This document shows, piece after piece, positions 35,831-47,796 of a stretch of DNA of 64,000 nucleotides (positions are counted from its first letter, which is position 1; every line of letters starts with the position of its first letter). The notes beneath the pieces were generated by a model. That model did no database searches and was not told where the DNA came from. It worked only from the letters and a program-made list of their open reading frames with translations. Origin of the DNA: Primulina eburnea (Eukaryota; Streptophyta; Magnoliopsida; Lamiales; Gesneriaceae). The stretch covers positions 35,712,317 to 35,776,316 of the forward strand of contig NC_133110.1 of NCBI RefSeq assembly GCF_022965805.1, written 5' to 3'. Made by a program: the position numbers and the translations under genes.

Positions 35831-37768
35831 CTAGAACAACTCTGGATGCTCTGACCGCATGCGACTCTCTAGTTCCCAAGTAGCTTCTTCAGTACCTCGG
35901 CGCTGCCACTGCACTAAGACAAGAGGAATAGTCTTATTCCGCAGTACCTTATCCTTCCGGTCTAAGATCGAAACCGGTCTTTCCACAAAAGACAAATCCG
36001 GATTCAGCTGAACTTCTGTCGGATGCAAAACATGAGACTCATCCGCTACGTATCGTCTCAACAAAGACACATGAAACACATTGTGAACACTAGACAGATA
36101 CGGTGGCAAAGCTAATCTGTAGGCCAAATCTCCCACACATTCTAAGATCTCAAAAGGACCAATGAATCTCGGAGATAGCTTACCCTTGAGTCCAAATCTC
36201 AGAATCCTCCGAAAAGGTGATACCTTGAGAAACACTTTCTCGCCTGCATCAAAATGAAGAGGTCTGCGCTTGGTGTTCGCATAACTCGCTTGTCGGTCCT
36301 GAGCAGTCTTAATCCGCTGTTTGATCACAAGAACTTTGTCCATGGCCTGCTGAATCAATTCTGGACCCTCGACCTGTCGTTCTCCGACTTCCTCCCAGAA
36401 CAGAGGAGTACGACAACGTCGACCATACAATGCTTCAAACGGAGACATACCAATACTCCTATGAAAACTGTTGTTGTATGCAAACTCTATCAGTGGCAGA
36501 TGATCCTGCCAAGCTAGCCCGAAATCCATCACACAAGATCTCAACATATCCTCAAGAGTACGAATAGTCCTCTCTGACTGACCGTCAGTCTCTGGGTGAT
36601 ATGCAGTACTCAAACTCAAGGTAGTGCCCAAGGCTTGCTGAAAGCTGCCCCGAAATCTAGATGTAAATCGAGGATCTCTGTCACTAACGATACTCACGGG
36701 CACACCATGAAACCGTACAATCTCTTGAATGTACAACCGTGCCATCCGATCGAAAGTGAAATCTCTGTTATACGGAAGAAAATGGGCAGACTTAGTAAGC
36801 CGATCCACTACCGCCCAGATAGCATCTCTATTCCCCACAGACATAGGCAAGTGAGTCACGAAGTCCATCGTGATATGCTCCCACTTCCACTCCGGAATAG
36901 GAAGATTCTGCAACAAACCTCCAGGTCGTCGATACTCAGCCTTCACCTGCTGACAGACTAGGCACTTGGAGACATACTGATAAACATTACGTTTCATACC
37001 TTTCCACCAAAATCGAGTCCTCAAATCCTTATACATCTTGTTGCTCCCCGGATGAACACTTAACTTGCTACGATGAGCCTGGGATAAAATCTCCTCCCTC
37101 AAAGTGTCATCTTCCGGTATAACAACACGACCAGATAAGCACAAAAGACCCTTGGACTGATAGTGGAATCCAGAAGTATTATCTCCATCAGCCAACCGAG
37201 CTAATCTCTGAATCTTAGAATCAGACATCTGAGCATCTCTAATCCGAGAATACAAAACTGGCTCAGACAAAATAGTAGCTACACGGATACTCTCCGTTCC
37301 CTTCCGATGTTTACAATTGAATCCCATCGAACAGAAATCCTGAATAATCTCAGATACAGCACAAGTCTGAAGAGCAGACAATCTTACCTTGCGACTAAGA
37401 GCATCGGCCATGAGATTCGCAGATCCTGGATGATACTTTATCTCACAATCATAATCCTTGAGTAGATCCATCCAACGACGCTGACGCATGTTCAACTCAG
37501 CCTGAGTGAACAGATACTTCAAACTCTTATGATCAGTGAAAATCTCAAATCGCTCACCATACAGATAATGGCGCCAGATTTTCAAAGCAAAAACGATCGC
37601 TGCTAATTCCAGATCATGAACAGGATAGTTTTCCTCATGAGGCTTCAACTGTCTCGACGCATAAGCAATCACATGCTCATTCTGCATCAGAACACACCCT
37701 AGTCCCTGTAAAGAGGCATCGGTGTAAACACTGAAACCACCAGATCCAGACGGTAAAGCCAAAATAGG
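35831..37768 (-). pseudogene. Left body pol, distal part: RNase H, integrase, chromodomain-like end
   Basis: An uninterrupted frame of about 640 codons that begins where a solo LTR cut pol. RNase H shows [21 protein letters not shown] and ADALSRKV. Integrase has the HHCC finger ([11 protein letters not shown] to [12 protein letters not shown]), then the catalytic D, D and E in [18 protein letters not shown] and [18 protein letters not shown]. The C-terminus ends [16 protein letters not shown], the chromodomain-like tail of plant Tekay/Del chromoviruses, which directs insertion to heterochromatin. This part is intact but separated from RT by 1.5 kb, so pol cannot be made as one protein. Confidence 0.9.
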
Positions 37769-39266
37769 TGTAGTAGCCCGAATTCCAAATTGGGTAATTA
37801 ACGGAGTATTGGTGATTAAGAAGGTTTAATGTGTAATTTTGACCGAGTCATGATCGGACGGACCGAAGATGGTTCGGAAGCACCGAAGAGTTCGTAAGGT
37901 CCGAAGTGAGTTCGGTGGATCCGATCATTAGGTGTCAAGAGTTGATCGACACGTGGGAGTTCGGAAGGTCCGAAGTGGGTTCGGTGGATCCGATCATGAG
38001 GTGTCAAGAGCAGCTGGACACGTGCAAGTTCGGACGGTCCGAAGTGTATGATCGGAGGATCCGATCATGAGCTGTCAAGAGCCAATGGACACGTAGCGTT
38101 CGGACGTTCCGAAGTGGTGTTCGGAGGATCCGAACATGGCCTATAAATAGTGGTCGGATTTCCTCATTTTGACTCGCCAATTCAGAGAATTCCATAGCAT
38201 TTCAGTCGTTTCTGACAGGTTCTAGTCTTGTTCCGAGATTTGGGCACTAGCGGGGAGCTGCTGGTCTTGTAGCAGAGCTGTGCTCTAGTTGGGAGCTAGC
38301 GGCATCAGCGGGCTAGCGACGGACGAAGGTTTGGAATTTTATCAGTATTTATCTCAGGATTATCTAGTTAAGTCTGGTAGATAAGTTTAGTGATGGTTTT
38401 CACTTGATGAATAGGCTTGGATTAGACCTGTTGTCTGGTTGTTCCAGTGGATTAGGATTGCTGTGATAGAGGTACGAAAGTACTATCCGAGATATCCTGG
38501 TTGAGTATACATTCTTATATGTGTTGCATGATTATGTGGTGCATTGATATATGTCATATGATGCATGCTATTATGTCACGGTTATTACTGCACGTTGCAT
38601 TTCATGTTGAGCCGTATTCTTCTTCGAGATAGCCTTTGCTGTTGAGCTGTATCTCTTTCGAGATAAGCTATATCTTGGGGCCGCTCAGCCCTGTCTTGTG
38701 GACGCATGGACACCGAGAGTACACAGTGGCCGACGGGTCGGGAGGGCTTCGGTGGTCCGGGACATTTTAGGTCCACGTCTGTCTTGTAGTGGATGCAGTG
38801 ACCCAGAGGTGTACCGCGCGGCACTATCCACTTGGCGCCTCTAGACTGAGCATTGTTGAGATCCTTTTGTGACTCCTGTTTCTTGACTACCCCGGTATCA
38901 TGATCATAGCATGTGCATTTCATATAGGTCTGTATACTCATACTTTTGTACTGGGCGTTCTTATCGCTCACGTCCTCGGTTTTGTTTATTCTTGGACACC
39001 CCATTCCCACGGGGCAGGCCTCAGATTGGACAGCTCAGGAGGAGCAGGAGGAGGACGTTGAGTAGCTGGTTGGTTTAGTTATCGGTATTGTTTTGATTCG
39101 ATATGGTTGTATTGGATATTTTATTTTTGAGTTATTCTAGACTTCGATTGGGTTGTATAATTATAGTTGTCGACTTTTTCCGCTGTTATCTCTGATTATT
39201 GTTAATTAGGTTAATTGCATGCTTAGTTTTTTTGATTAGTAGGTGATTCTGGAACGGGTCACTACA
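37769..39266 (+). mobile_element. Solo LTR (1498 bp, family A-related) inside pol, TSD ATAGG
   Basis: Starts TGTAGTAGCCCGAATTCC and ends GGGTCACTACA, flanked by perfect ATAGG repeats (37764-37768, 39267-39271). The uncut pol sequence is at about 45214 in the right body. It is longer than the 1264 bp LTR at 18779, with extra TCCGAA-rich repeats (37840-38130) and an extra U5 block (about 39090-39170). Its orientation is opposite to the host element. Confidence 0.92.
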
Positions 39267-40765
39267 ATAGGCGCAGATGTCAAACGTCTGCGAAGTTCCA
39301 AGAAACTCTCTTCGCACTCTGATGTCCACTCAAATGAAACATCTTTCCGAGTGAGCTGAGTGAGTGGCTTAGCAACCTGAGAGAAGTTGACAATGAAACG
39401 GAGATAATACCCAGCCAATCCCAGAAAACTGCGGATCTCGGCTACTGTCGTCGGACGCGACCAGTTCAATACCGCTTCCACCTTGCTCGGGTCAACTGAA
39501 ACTCCCTTGCTAGAAATGACATGACCAAGGAATACAACCCTGTCAATCCAAAACTCACATTTACTCAACTTCGCATAAAGCTGATTCTCGCGAAGTGTCT
39601 GTAAAATAGTCCTTAAGTGTTGTACGTGTTCTTGCTGATCATGCGAATAGATTAAGATATCATCTATAAACACCACAACAAACTTATCCAAGAATTCCCG
39701 AAAAACCCGATTCATCAGATCCATAAAAACTGTTGGTGCATTCGTCACCCCAAAAGGCATAACCAGAAACTCATAATGCCCATACCGGGTCCTGAATGCA
39801 GTCTTCGATATATCTCCCTGATGAACCCGAAGCTGATGATAACCAGACCTTAAATCAATCTTGGAATACACAGAGGTACCTTGCAGTTGATCAAATAAAT
39901 CATCAATCCGTGGCAACGGATACTTATTCTTTATCGTAGCACGATTCAACTGCCGATAATCTATGCAGAGCCGCATAGAACCATCCTTCTTTTTGACAAA
40001 AAGAACTGGTGCTCCCCACGGGGACACACTGGGTCGAATATACCCCTTGTCAAGAAGATCCTGCAACTGCTGTTTTAATTCTTGCATCTCTGATGGAGCT
40101 AAACGATAAGGAGCTTTAGAGATTGGTGCCGTGCCTGGCACTAAATCAATGCCGAAATCCACTTCCCGAACGGGAGGAAAACCAGGAATCTCCTCGGGAA
40201 AAACATCCGGAAAATCGCAAACCACTGGAATGTCGCTGATACCGACACTATCTGCGGACGAATCAATAGCATAGATAAGGTAGCCTTCCCCGCCCGACTC
40301 TAAAGCACGACAGGCTTTCAGAGCAGAAACCACAGGCATCGGGGGTCGCGCTCCCTCTCCATAGAAAAACCAACTGTCGCCCTCAACTGGACGAAAATGC
40401 ACAAACTTCTGATAACAGTCCACAGTAGCTCTAAACACAGTCAGCACATCTATTCCCAGAATGCAATCAAAATCCTCCATCGCAAGAATCATCAAATTAG
40501 CAGTTAAAACATTACCCTCAAACTCTAGAGGACAACCCAAAACTAGACGTTTAGCTAGCACCGAATGACCCATCGGTGTGGAAACAGATACCACAACGTC
40601 CAAAGAAGTGAAAGGTAATGCATGACGCTTAGCAAATCTCGCAGATATGAATGAATGTGATGCACCAGTATCAATGAGAACGTAAGCAGGTAATCCACAT
40701 AATAAAAAAAACACCTGCGATAACTCTGTCGTTCTCCTCAGCAGCCTGATCCTGGTTAAGAGCAA
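39267..40765 (-). pseudogene. Left body pol, proximal part: protease and reverse transcriptase
   Basis: Aspartic protease ([12 protein letters not shown]) is followed by RT with the blocks [28 protein letters not shown] and [10 protein letters not shown], and the active site [13 protein letters not shown]. The frame reaches the LTSAPI block at the solo LTR junction. The frame is offset from gag by a T8 run (about 40711). As elsewhere in the array, the protein is related to Tekay-type chromoviruses. Confidence 0.9.
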
Positions 40766-41762
40766 AGACCTGCCCTTGAGTACGCGGTCGGAGGTTAGAA
40801 CCCTGAGTAGACTGTCCCTGCTGTGGCCTCTGATGAACTGAAGCCTGAGAACCAGATCCTGATCCTCCGCCCGTCTGTGGACAGTCTCTCTTCATATGGC
40901 CCATCTCACCGCATTTGTAACAAGCACCCGCAACTTTGCGACAACGCTCCGTCGGATGATCCTTCCCGCAATGCTGACACGGGCCCTTCTTCTTCCCAAA
41001 ATGGTGAACTCCTCCAGATCCAGAGGAAGAAGAAGTAGATCCAGCCTTCTTGAATGCTTGGGCGCGGGGACCCAAAGAACTAGTAGGACGAGCAGACTGC
41101 ATGGCTCGACCTCTCAGCAAACTGCCCTCAGCCTGGCGACAACGGTTCACAAGGCCCTCATACGATGTCGGATCATCGCAGACAACAACCCGATCAAAAA
41201 TCTCCTGATTGAGGCCCTGGAGAAAATGGTTATACTTGGCCCTAGCATTGTCACTGACATGTGGATCATACGGAAGCAACTCAAAGAACTTCTGCTGATA
41301 CTCATCAACAGACAAACTTCCCTGCTTCAGATTGATCAACTCAATCGCCTTGGTCTGCAGAAGGGCTGGCGGAAAGTAAAGCAGCATGAAAGCGGCTCGG
41401 AAATCAGCCCAAAGAACTCGACCCTGTCGCTAAACTATCGGTGCAGAGGTAGACCTCCACCACTTGCGCGCACCACCCTCCAGCAAGAAATCAAGGGTAT
41501 CAATCTGCTGTTCCGCCGAGCACTGAAAAGTCTTGAAGCAGCTCTCCATCCTCTCAAGCCAGTTCTCCGCAACATCCGGAGTCTCACCGCCCGAAAGAGG
41601 TTTTGGCCCCATCTGCAAGAACCGATGCATACTAAAACTCCGAGGCTCATCACGACGGTGTTGACGACGTTCTCGATGCTCTCGACGATGCTCCCGATCG
41701 TCGCGGTCTCCCCAGCGTCCAATGCTGCCATGACTACTAGCATCGTCGTCAAAACCAGACAT
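40671..41762 (-). pseudogene. Left body gag, with an in-frame TAG
   Basis: The N-terminal part (41762-41430) begins MSGFDDDASSHGS and has the gag block PDVAENWLERMESCFK. It stops at TAG directly before RQGRVLWADFRAAF. The same frame then continues (to 40671) through LINLKQGSLSVDEYQQKFFE, NHFLQGLNQEIFDR and a zinc knuckle [14 protein letters not shown], preceded by CQHCGKDHPTERC. The overlap with pol needs a +1 shift at the T8 run. The stop also occurs in the right body. Confidence 0.88.
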
Positions 41763-41831
41763 CTCTTAGCTACAAAAGTTACCAGAGATTAAACCCAAAA
41801 GAACAGTTCTAATCCCAAAATCTTAATGCAT

Positions 41832-41843
41832 GCTCTGATACCA
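41832..41843 (-). other. Primer binding site of the left body
   Basis: TGGTATCAGAGC on the minus strand, complementary to initiator tRNA-Met, four bases from the central LTR. Confidence 0.88.
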
Positions 41844-41847
41844 TAAA

Positions 41848-43155
41848 TGTAGTGACCCGTTCCAGAATCACCTACTAATCAGAACTTAAGCATGCAAAAT
41901 TAACATTTAAAACTGAATCAGGTAATACAGCGGAAAAACAGTAATACAACCCAATCGAATCTGTAAGTACAAAATACTTAAACAACCAGATCGAACTAAA
42001 TACCAAGAACGAATACCGATAACTACAAGTCAACCTCTGCCATCTCCCTGTCCACTCCCTCCTGGACCGTCCAACCTGAGACCTGCCCCATCGAATAGGG
42101 TGTCCAAAACAGAGATAAACCGAGGACGTGAGCATAAAACGCTCAGCACCGAAAGCATGAGTATACAAGCCTATATGAAATGCACATGCTATGATATGAT
42201 ACCAGGGTAGTCAAGAAACAGGAGTCACAAAAGATCTCAATATGCTCAGTCTAGAGGCGCCAAGTGGATAGTGCCGCGCGGTACTCCTCTGGGTCACTGC
42301 ATCCACTACAAGATCAGACGTGGACCTAAAATGTCCCGGATCACCGAAGCCCTCCGGACCCGTCGGCCACTGTGTACTCTCAGTGTCCATGCGTCCACAA
42401 GACAGGGCTGAGCGGCCCCACAAGATATAGCTTATCTCGAAAGAGATACAGCTCAACAATAAAGGCTATCTCGAAAGAGATACGGCTCAAGATGAAATGT
42501 AACATGCAGCAATAAGCGTGACATAATAGCATGCATCATATGACATATATCAATGCAGCAAGTAATCATGCAACACATATAAGAATGTATACTCAACCAG
42601 GATATCTCGGATAGTACTTTCGTACCTCAAACCAGTAGATCCTAGCAATCAGCCCTAGAATCAAGCCTGCGTCCGTAGTCAGCCCACTGATGCCGCTAGC
42701 TCCCAACTAGAGCACAACTCCGCTACAAAACCAGTAGCTCCCCGCTAGTGCCTAAACCTCGGGAAAAGACTAGAAACCCATCAGAAACGACTAAAACGCT
42801 CTGGAACACTCGGAATTGGCGAGTAACAAATGAAGCCTCGCGCCTCTATTTATAGACAACGATCGGTAGATCCGACCCACTTCGGACGATCCGATCCGGC
42901 ACACTTCGGACGATCCGAACCCTGATCGGACGATCCGAATCCTGCATGTCTTCCACGTGTCCAGCCACCTGTCTTCGGACGATCCGAACCCTGATCGGAC
43001 GATCCGAACCTTGCATGTCTTCCACGTGTCCAGCCACCTGTCTTCGGACGATCCGAACCCTGATCGGACGATCCGAACCCTGATCGGTCCTTCCGATCAC
43101 AACGAAATAATATTTAATCCAATAATTAACTCAAATTAGGCATCGGGATACTACA
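41848..43155 (-). repeat. Family B LTR 2, shared by both bodies (1308 bp)
   Basis: Same length as LTR 1 and nearly identical to it; by eye I see only scattered single-base differences (for example CTCTCAGTGTCC for CTCTCGGTGTCC). It has a PBS on its left and a PPT on its right, as expected of a junction LTR. Confidence 0.93.
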
Positions 43156-43282
43156 TTCTCCCCCCCTAAAAAGGATTTCGTCCGCGAAATTGAGTCTGAA
43201 AAATGACAATTTTGAACAACAATACATTCAACTTAAGAATGAATTACAACTGAAATTACAATCATAACTGAAAATACTACAA

Positions 43283-46200
43283 CTAGAACAACTCTGGATG
43301 CTCTGACCGCATGCGACTCTCTAGTTCCCAAGTAGCTTCTTCAGTACCTCGGCGCTGCCACTGCACTAAGACAAGAGGAATAGTCTTATTCCACAGTACC
43401 TTATCCTTCCGGTCTAAGATCGAAACCGGTCTTTCCACAAAAGACAAATCCGGATTCAGCTGAACTTCTGTCGGATGCAAAACATGAGACTCATCCGCTA
43501 CGTATCGTCTCAACAAAGACACATGAAACACATTGTGAACACTAGACAGATACGGTGGCAAAGCTAATCTGTAGGCCAAATCTCCCACACATTCTAAGAT
43601 CTCAAAAGGACCAATGAATCTCGGAGATAGCTTACCCTTGAGTCCAAATCTCAGAATCCTCCGAAAAAGTGATACCTTGAGAAACACTTTCTCGCCTGCA
43701 TCAAAATGAAGAGGTCTGCGCTTGGTGTTCGCATAACTCGCTTGTCGGTCCTGAGCAGTCTTAATCCGCTGTTTGATCACAAGAACTTTGTCCATGGCCT
43801 GCTGAATCAATTCTGGACCCTCGACCTGTCGTTCTCCGACTTCCTCCCAGAACAGAGGAGTACGACAACGTCGACCATACAATGCTTCAAACGGAGACAT
43901 ACCAATACTCCTATGAAAACTGTTGTTGTATGCAAACTCTATCAGTGGCAGATGATCCTGCCAAGCTGGCCCGAAATCCATCACACAAGATCTCAACATA
44001 TCCTCAAGAGTACGAATAGTCCTCTCTGACTGACCGTCAGTCTCTGGGTGATATGCAGTACTCAAACTCAAGGTAGTGCCCAAGGCTTGCTGAAAGCTGC
44101 CCCGAAATCTAGATGTAAATCGAGGATCTCTGTCACTAACGATACTCACGGGCACACCATGAAACCGTACAATCTCTTGAATGTACAACCGTGCCATCCG
44201 ATCGAAAGTGAAATCTCTGTTATACGGAAGAAAATGGGCAGACTTAGTAAGCCGATCCACTACCGCCCAGATAGCATCTCTATTCCCCACAGACATAGGC
44301 AAGTGAGTCACGAAGTCCATCGTGATATGCTCCCACTTCCACTCCGGAATAGGAAGATTCTGCAACAAACCTCCAGGTCATCGATACTCAGCCTTCACCT
44401 GCTGACAGGCTAGGCACTTGGAGACATACTGATAAACATTACGTTTCATACCTTTCCACCAAAATCGAGTCCTCAAATCCTTATACATCTTGTTGCTCCC
44501 CGGATGAACACTCAACTTGCTACGATGAGCCTGGGATAAAATCTCCTCCCTCAAAGTGTCATCTTCCGGTATAACAACACGACCAGATAAGCACAAAAGA
44601 CCCTTGGACTGATAGTGGAATCCAAAAGTATTATCTCCATCAGCCAACCGAGCTAATCTCTGAATCTTAGAATCAGACATCTGAGCATCTCTAATCCGAG
44701 AATACAAAACTGGCTCAGACAAAATAGTAGCTACACGGATACTCTCCGTTCCCTTCCGATGTTTACAATTGAATCCCATCGAACAGAAATCCTGAATAAT
44801 CTCAGATACAGCACAAGTCTGAAGAGCAGACAATCTTACCTTGCGACTAAGAGCATCGGCCGTGAGATTCGCAGATCCTGGATGATACTTTATCTCACAA
44901 TCATAATCCTTGAGTAGATCCATCCAACGACGCTGACGCATGTTCAACTCAGCCTGAGTGAACAGATACTTCAAACTCTTATGATCAGTGAAAATCTCAA
45001 ATCGCTCACCATACAGATAATGGCGCCAGATTTTCAAAGCAAAAATGATCGCTGCTAATTCCAGATCATGAACAGGATAGTTTTCCTCATGAGGCTTCAA
45101 CTGTCTCGACGCATAAGCAATCACATGCTCATTCTGCATCAGAACACACCCTAGTCCCTGTAAAGAGGCATCGGTGTAAACACTGAAACCACCAGATCCA
45201 GACGGTAAAGCCAAAATAGGCGCAGATGTCAAACGTCTGCGAAGTTCCAAGAAACTCTCTTCGCACTCTGATGTCCACTCAAATGAAACATCTTTCCGAG
45301 TGAGCTGAGTGAGTGGCTTAGCAACCTGAGAGAAGTTGACAATGAAACGGAGATAATACCCAGCCAATCCCAGAAAACTGCGGATCTCGGCTACTGTCGT
45401 CGGACGCGACCAGTTCAATACCGCTTCCACCTTGCTCGGGTCAACTGAAACTCCCTTGCTAGAAATGACATGACCAAGGAATACAACCCTGTCAATCCAA
45501 AACTCACATTTACTCAACTTCGCATAAAGCTGATTCTCGCGAAGTGTCTGTAAAATAGTCCTTAAGTGTTGTACGTGTTCTTGCTGATCATGCGAATAGA
45601 TTAAGATATCATCTATAAATACCACAACAAACTTATCCAAGAATTCCCGAAAAACCCGATTCATCAGATCCATAAAAACTGCTGGTGCATTCGTCACCCC
45701 AAAAGGCATAACCAGAAACTCATAATGCCCATACCGGGTCCTGAATGCAGTCTTCGATATATCTCCCTGATGAACCCGAAGCTGATGATAACCAGACCTT
45801 AAATCAATCTTGGAATACACAGAGGTACCTTGCAGTTGATCAAATAAATCATCAATCCGTGGCAACGGATACTTATTCTTTATCGTAGCACGATTCAACT
45901 GCCGATAATCTATGCAGAGCCGCATAGAACCATCCTTCTTTTTGACAAAAAGAACTGGTGCTCCCCACGGGGACACACTGGGTCGAATATACCCCTTGTC
46001 AAGAAGATCCTGCAACTGCTGTTTTAATTCTTGCATCTCTGATGGAGCTAAACGATAAGGAGCTTTAGAGATTGGTGCCGTGCCTGGCACTAAATCAATG
46101 CCGAAATCCACTTCCCGAACGGGAGGAAAACCAGGAATCTCCTCGGGAAAAACATCCGGAAAATCGCAAACCACTGGAATGTCGCTGATACCGACACTAT

Positions 46201-46714
46201 CTGCGGACGAATCAATAGCATAGATAAGGTAGCCTTCCCCGCCCGACTCTAAAGCACGACAGGCTTTCAGAGCAGAAACCACAGGCATCGGGGGTCGCGC
46301 TCCCTCTCCATAGAAAAACCAACTGTCGCCCTCAACTGGACGAAAATGCACAAACTTCTGATAACAGTCCACAGTAGCTCTAAACACAGTCAGCACATCT
46401 ATTCCCAGAATGCAATCAAAATCCTCCATCGCAAGAATCATCAAATTAGCAGTTAAAACATTACCCTCAAACTCTAGAGGACAACCCAAAACTAGACGTT
46501 TAGCTAGCACCGAATGACCCATCGGTGTGGAAACAGATACCACAACGTCCAAAGAAGTGAAAGGTAATGCATGACGCTTAGCAAATCTCGCAGATATGAA
46601 TGAATGTGATGCACCAGTATCAATGAGAACGTAAGCAGGTAATCCACATAATAAAAAAAACACCTGCGATAACTCTGTCGTTCTCCTCAGCAGCCTGATC
46701 CTGGTTAAGAGCAA
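43283..46714 (-). pseudogene. Right body pol: protease, RT, RNase H, integrase, chromodomain-like tail
   Basis: A nearly complete pol of about 1140 codons broken only by TGA at about 44378-44380. There the left body reads AEYRRPGG through CGA CGA CCT, while this copy reads CGA TGA CCT, a C-to-T change at a CpG. Upstream lie protease DTG (residues 32-34 of the frame), RT FIDD and RNase H TDAS. Downstream lie the integrase D, D, E motifs and the [14 protein letters not shown] tail. There is no solo LTR in this copy. It provides the uninterrupted reference for the insertion at 37769. Confidence 0.9.
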
Positions 46715-47711
46715 AGACCTGCCCTTGAGTACGCGGTCGGAGGTTAGAACCCTGAGTAGACTGTCCCTGCTGTGGCCTCTGATGAACTGAAGCCTGAGAA
46801 CCAGATCCTGATCCTCCGCCCGTCTGTGGACAGTCTCTCTTCATATGGCCCATCTCACCGCATTTGTAACAAGCACCCGCAACTTTGCGACAACGCTCCG
46901 TCGGATGATCCTTCCCGCAATGCTGACACGGGCCCTTCTTCTTCCCAAAATGGTGAACTCCTCCAGATCCAGAGGAAGAAGAAGTAGATCCAGCCTTCTT
47001 GAATGCTTGGGCGCGGGGACCCAAAGAACTAGTAGGACGAGCAGACTGCATGGCTCGACCTCTCAGCAAACTGCCCTCAGCCTGGCGACAACGGTTCACA
47101 AGGCCCTCATACGATGTCGGATCATCGCAGACAACAACCCGATCAAAAATCTCCTGATTGAGGCCCTGGAGAAAATGGTTATACTTGGCCCTAGCATTGT
47201 CACTGACATGTGGATCATACGGAAGCAACTCAAAGAACTTCTGCTGATACTCATCAACAGACAAACTTCCCTGCTTCAGATTGATCAACTCAATCGCCTT
47301 GGTCTGCAGAAGGGCTGGCGGAAAGTAAAGCAGCATGAAAGCGGCTCGGAAATCGGCCCAAAGAACTCGACCCTGTCGCTAAACTATCGGTGCAGAGGTA
47401 GACCTCCACCACTTGCGCGCACCACCCTCCAGCAAGAAATCAAGGGTATCAATCTGCTGTTCCGCCGAGCACTGAAAAGTCTTGAAGCAGCTCTCCATCC
47501 TCTCAAGCCAGTTCTCCGCAACATCCGGAGTCTCACCGCCCGAAAGAGGTTTTGGCCCCATCTGCAAGAACCGATGCATACTAAAACTCCGAGGCTCATC
47601 ACGACGGTGTTGACGACGTTCTCGATGCTCTCGACGACGCTCCCGATCGTCGCGGTCTCCCCAGCGTCCAATGCTGCCATGACTACTAGCATCGTCGTCA
47701 AAACCAGACAT
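46620..47711 (-). pseudogene. Right body gag, with the same in-frame TAG
   Basis: Nearly identical to the left gag: MSGFDDDASSHGS start at 47711, TAG after STSAPIV at 47379-47381, reopening through NHFLQGLNQEIFDR to the [14 protein letters not shown] knuckle and the T8 run at about 46660. Confidence 0.88.
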
Positions 47712-47780
47712 CTCTTAGCTACAAAAGTTACCAGAGATTAAACCCAAAAGAACAGTTCTAATCCCAAAATCTTAATGCAT

Positions 47781-47792
47781 GCTCTGATACCA
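47781..47792 (-). other. Primer binding site of the right body
   Basis: TGGTATCAGAGC on the minus strand, four bases from LTR 3; initiator tRNA-Met primer. Confidence 0.88.
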
Positions 47793-47796
47793 TAAA

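Noticed and set aside
40705..40720. T-run containing TTTTTTA as a -1 ribosomal slippery site between gag and pol
   Set aside because: Pol lies in the +1 frame relative to gag, so a -1 shift would not join them; a one-base indel is simpler.
40896..41792. Plus-strand open frame of 298 codons (and its twin at 46845-47741)
   Set aside because: Antisense shadow of gag; it has no domain and exists only because the GC-rich gag lacks stops on the other strand.
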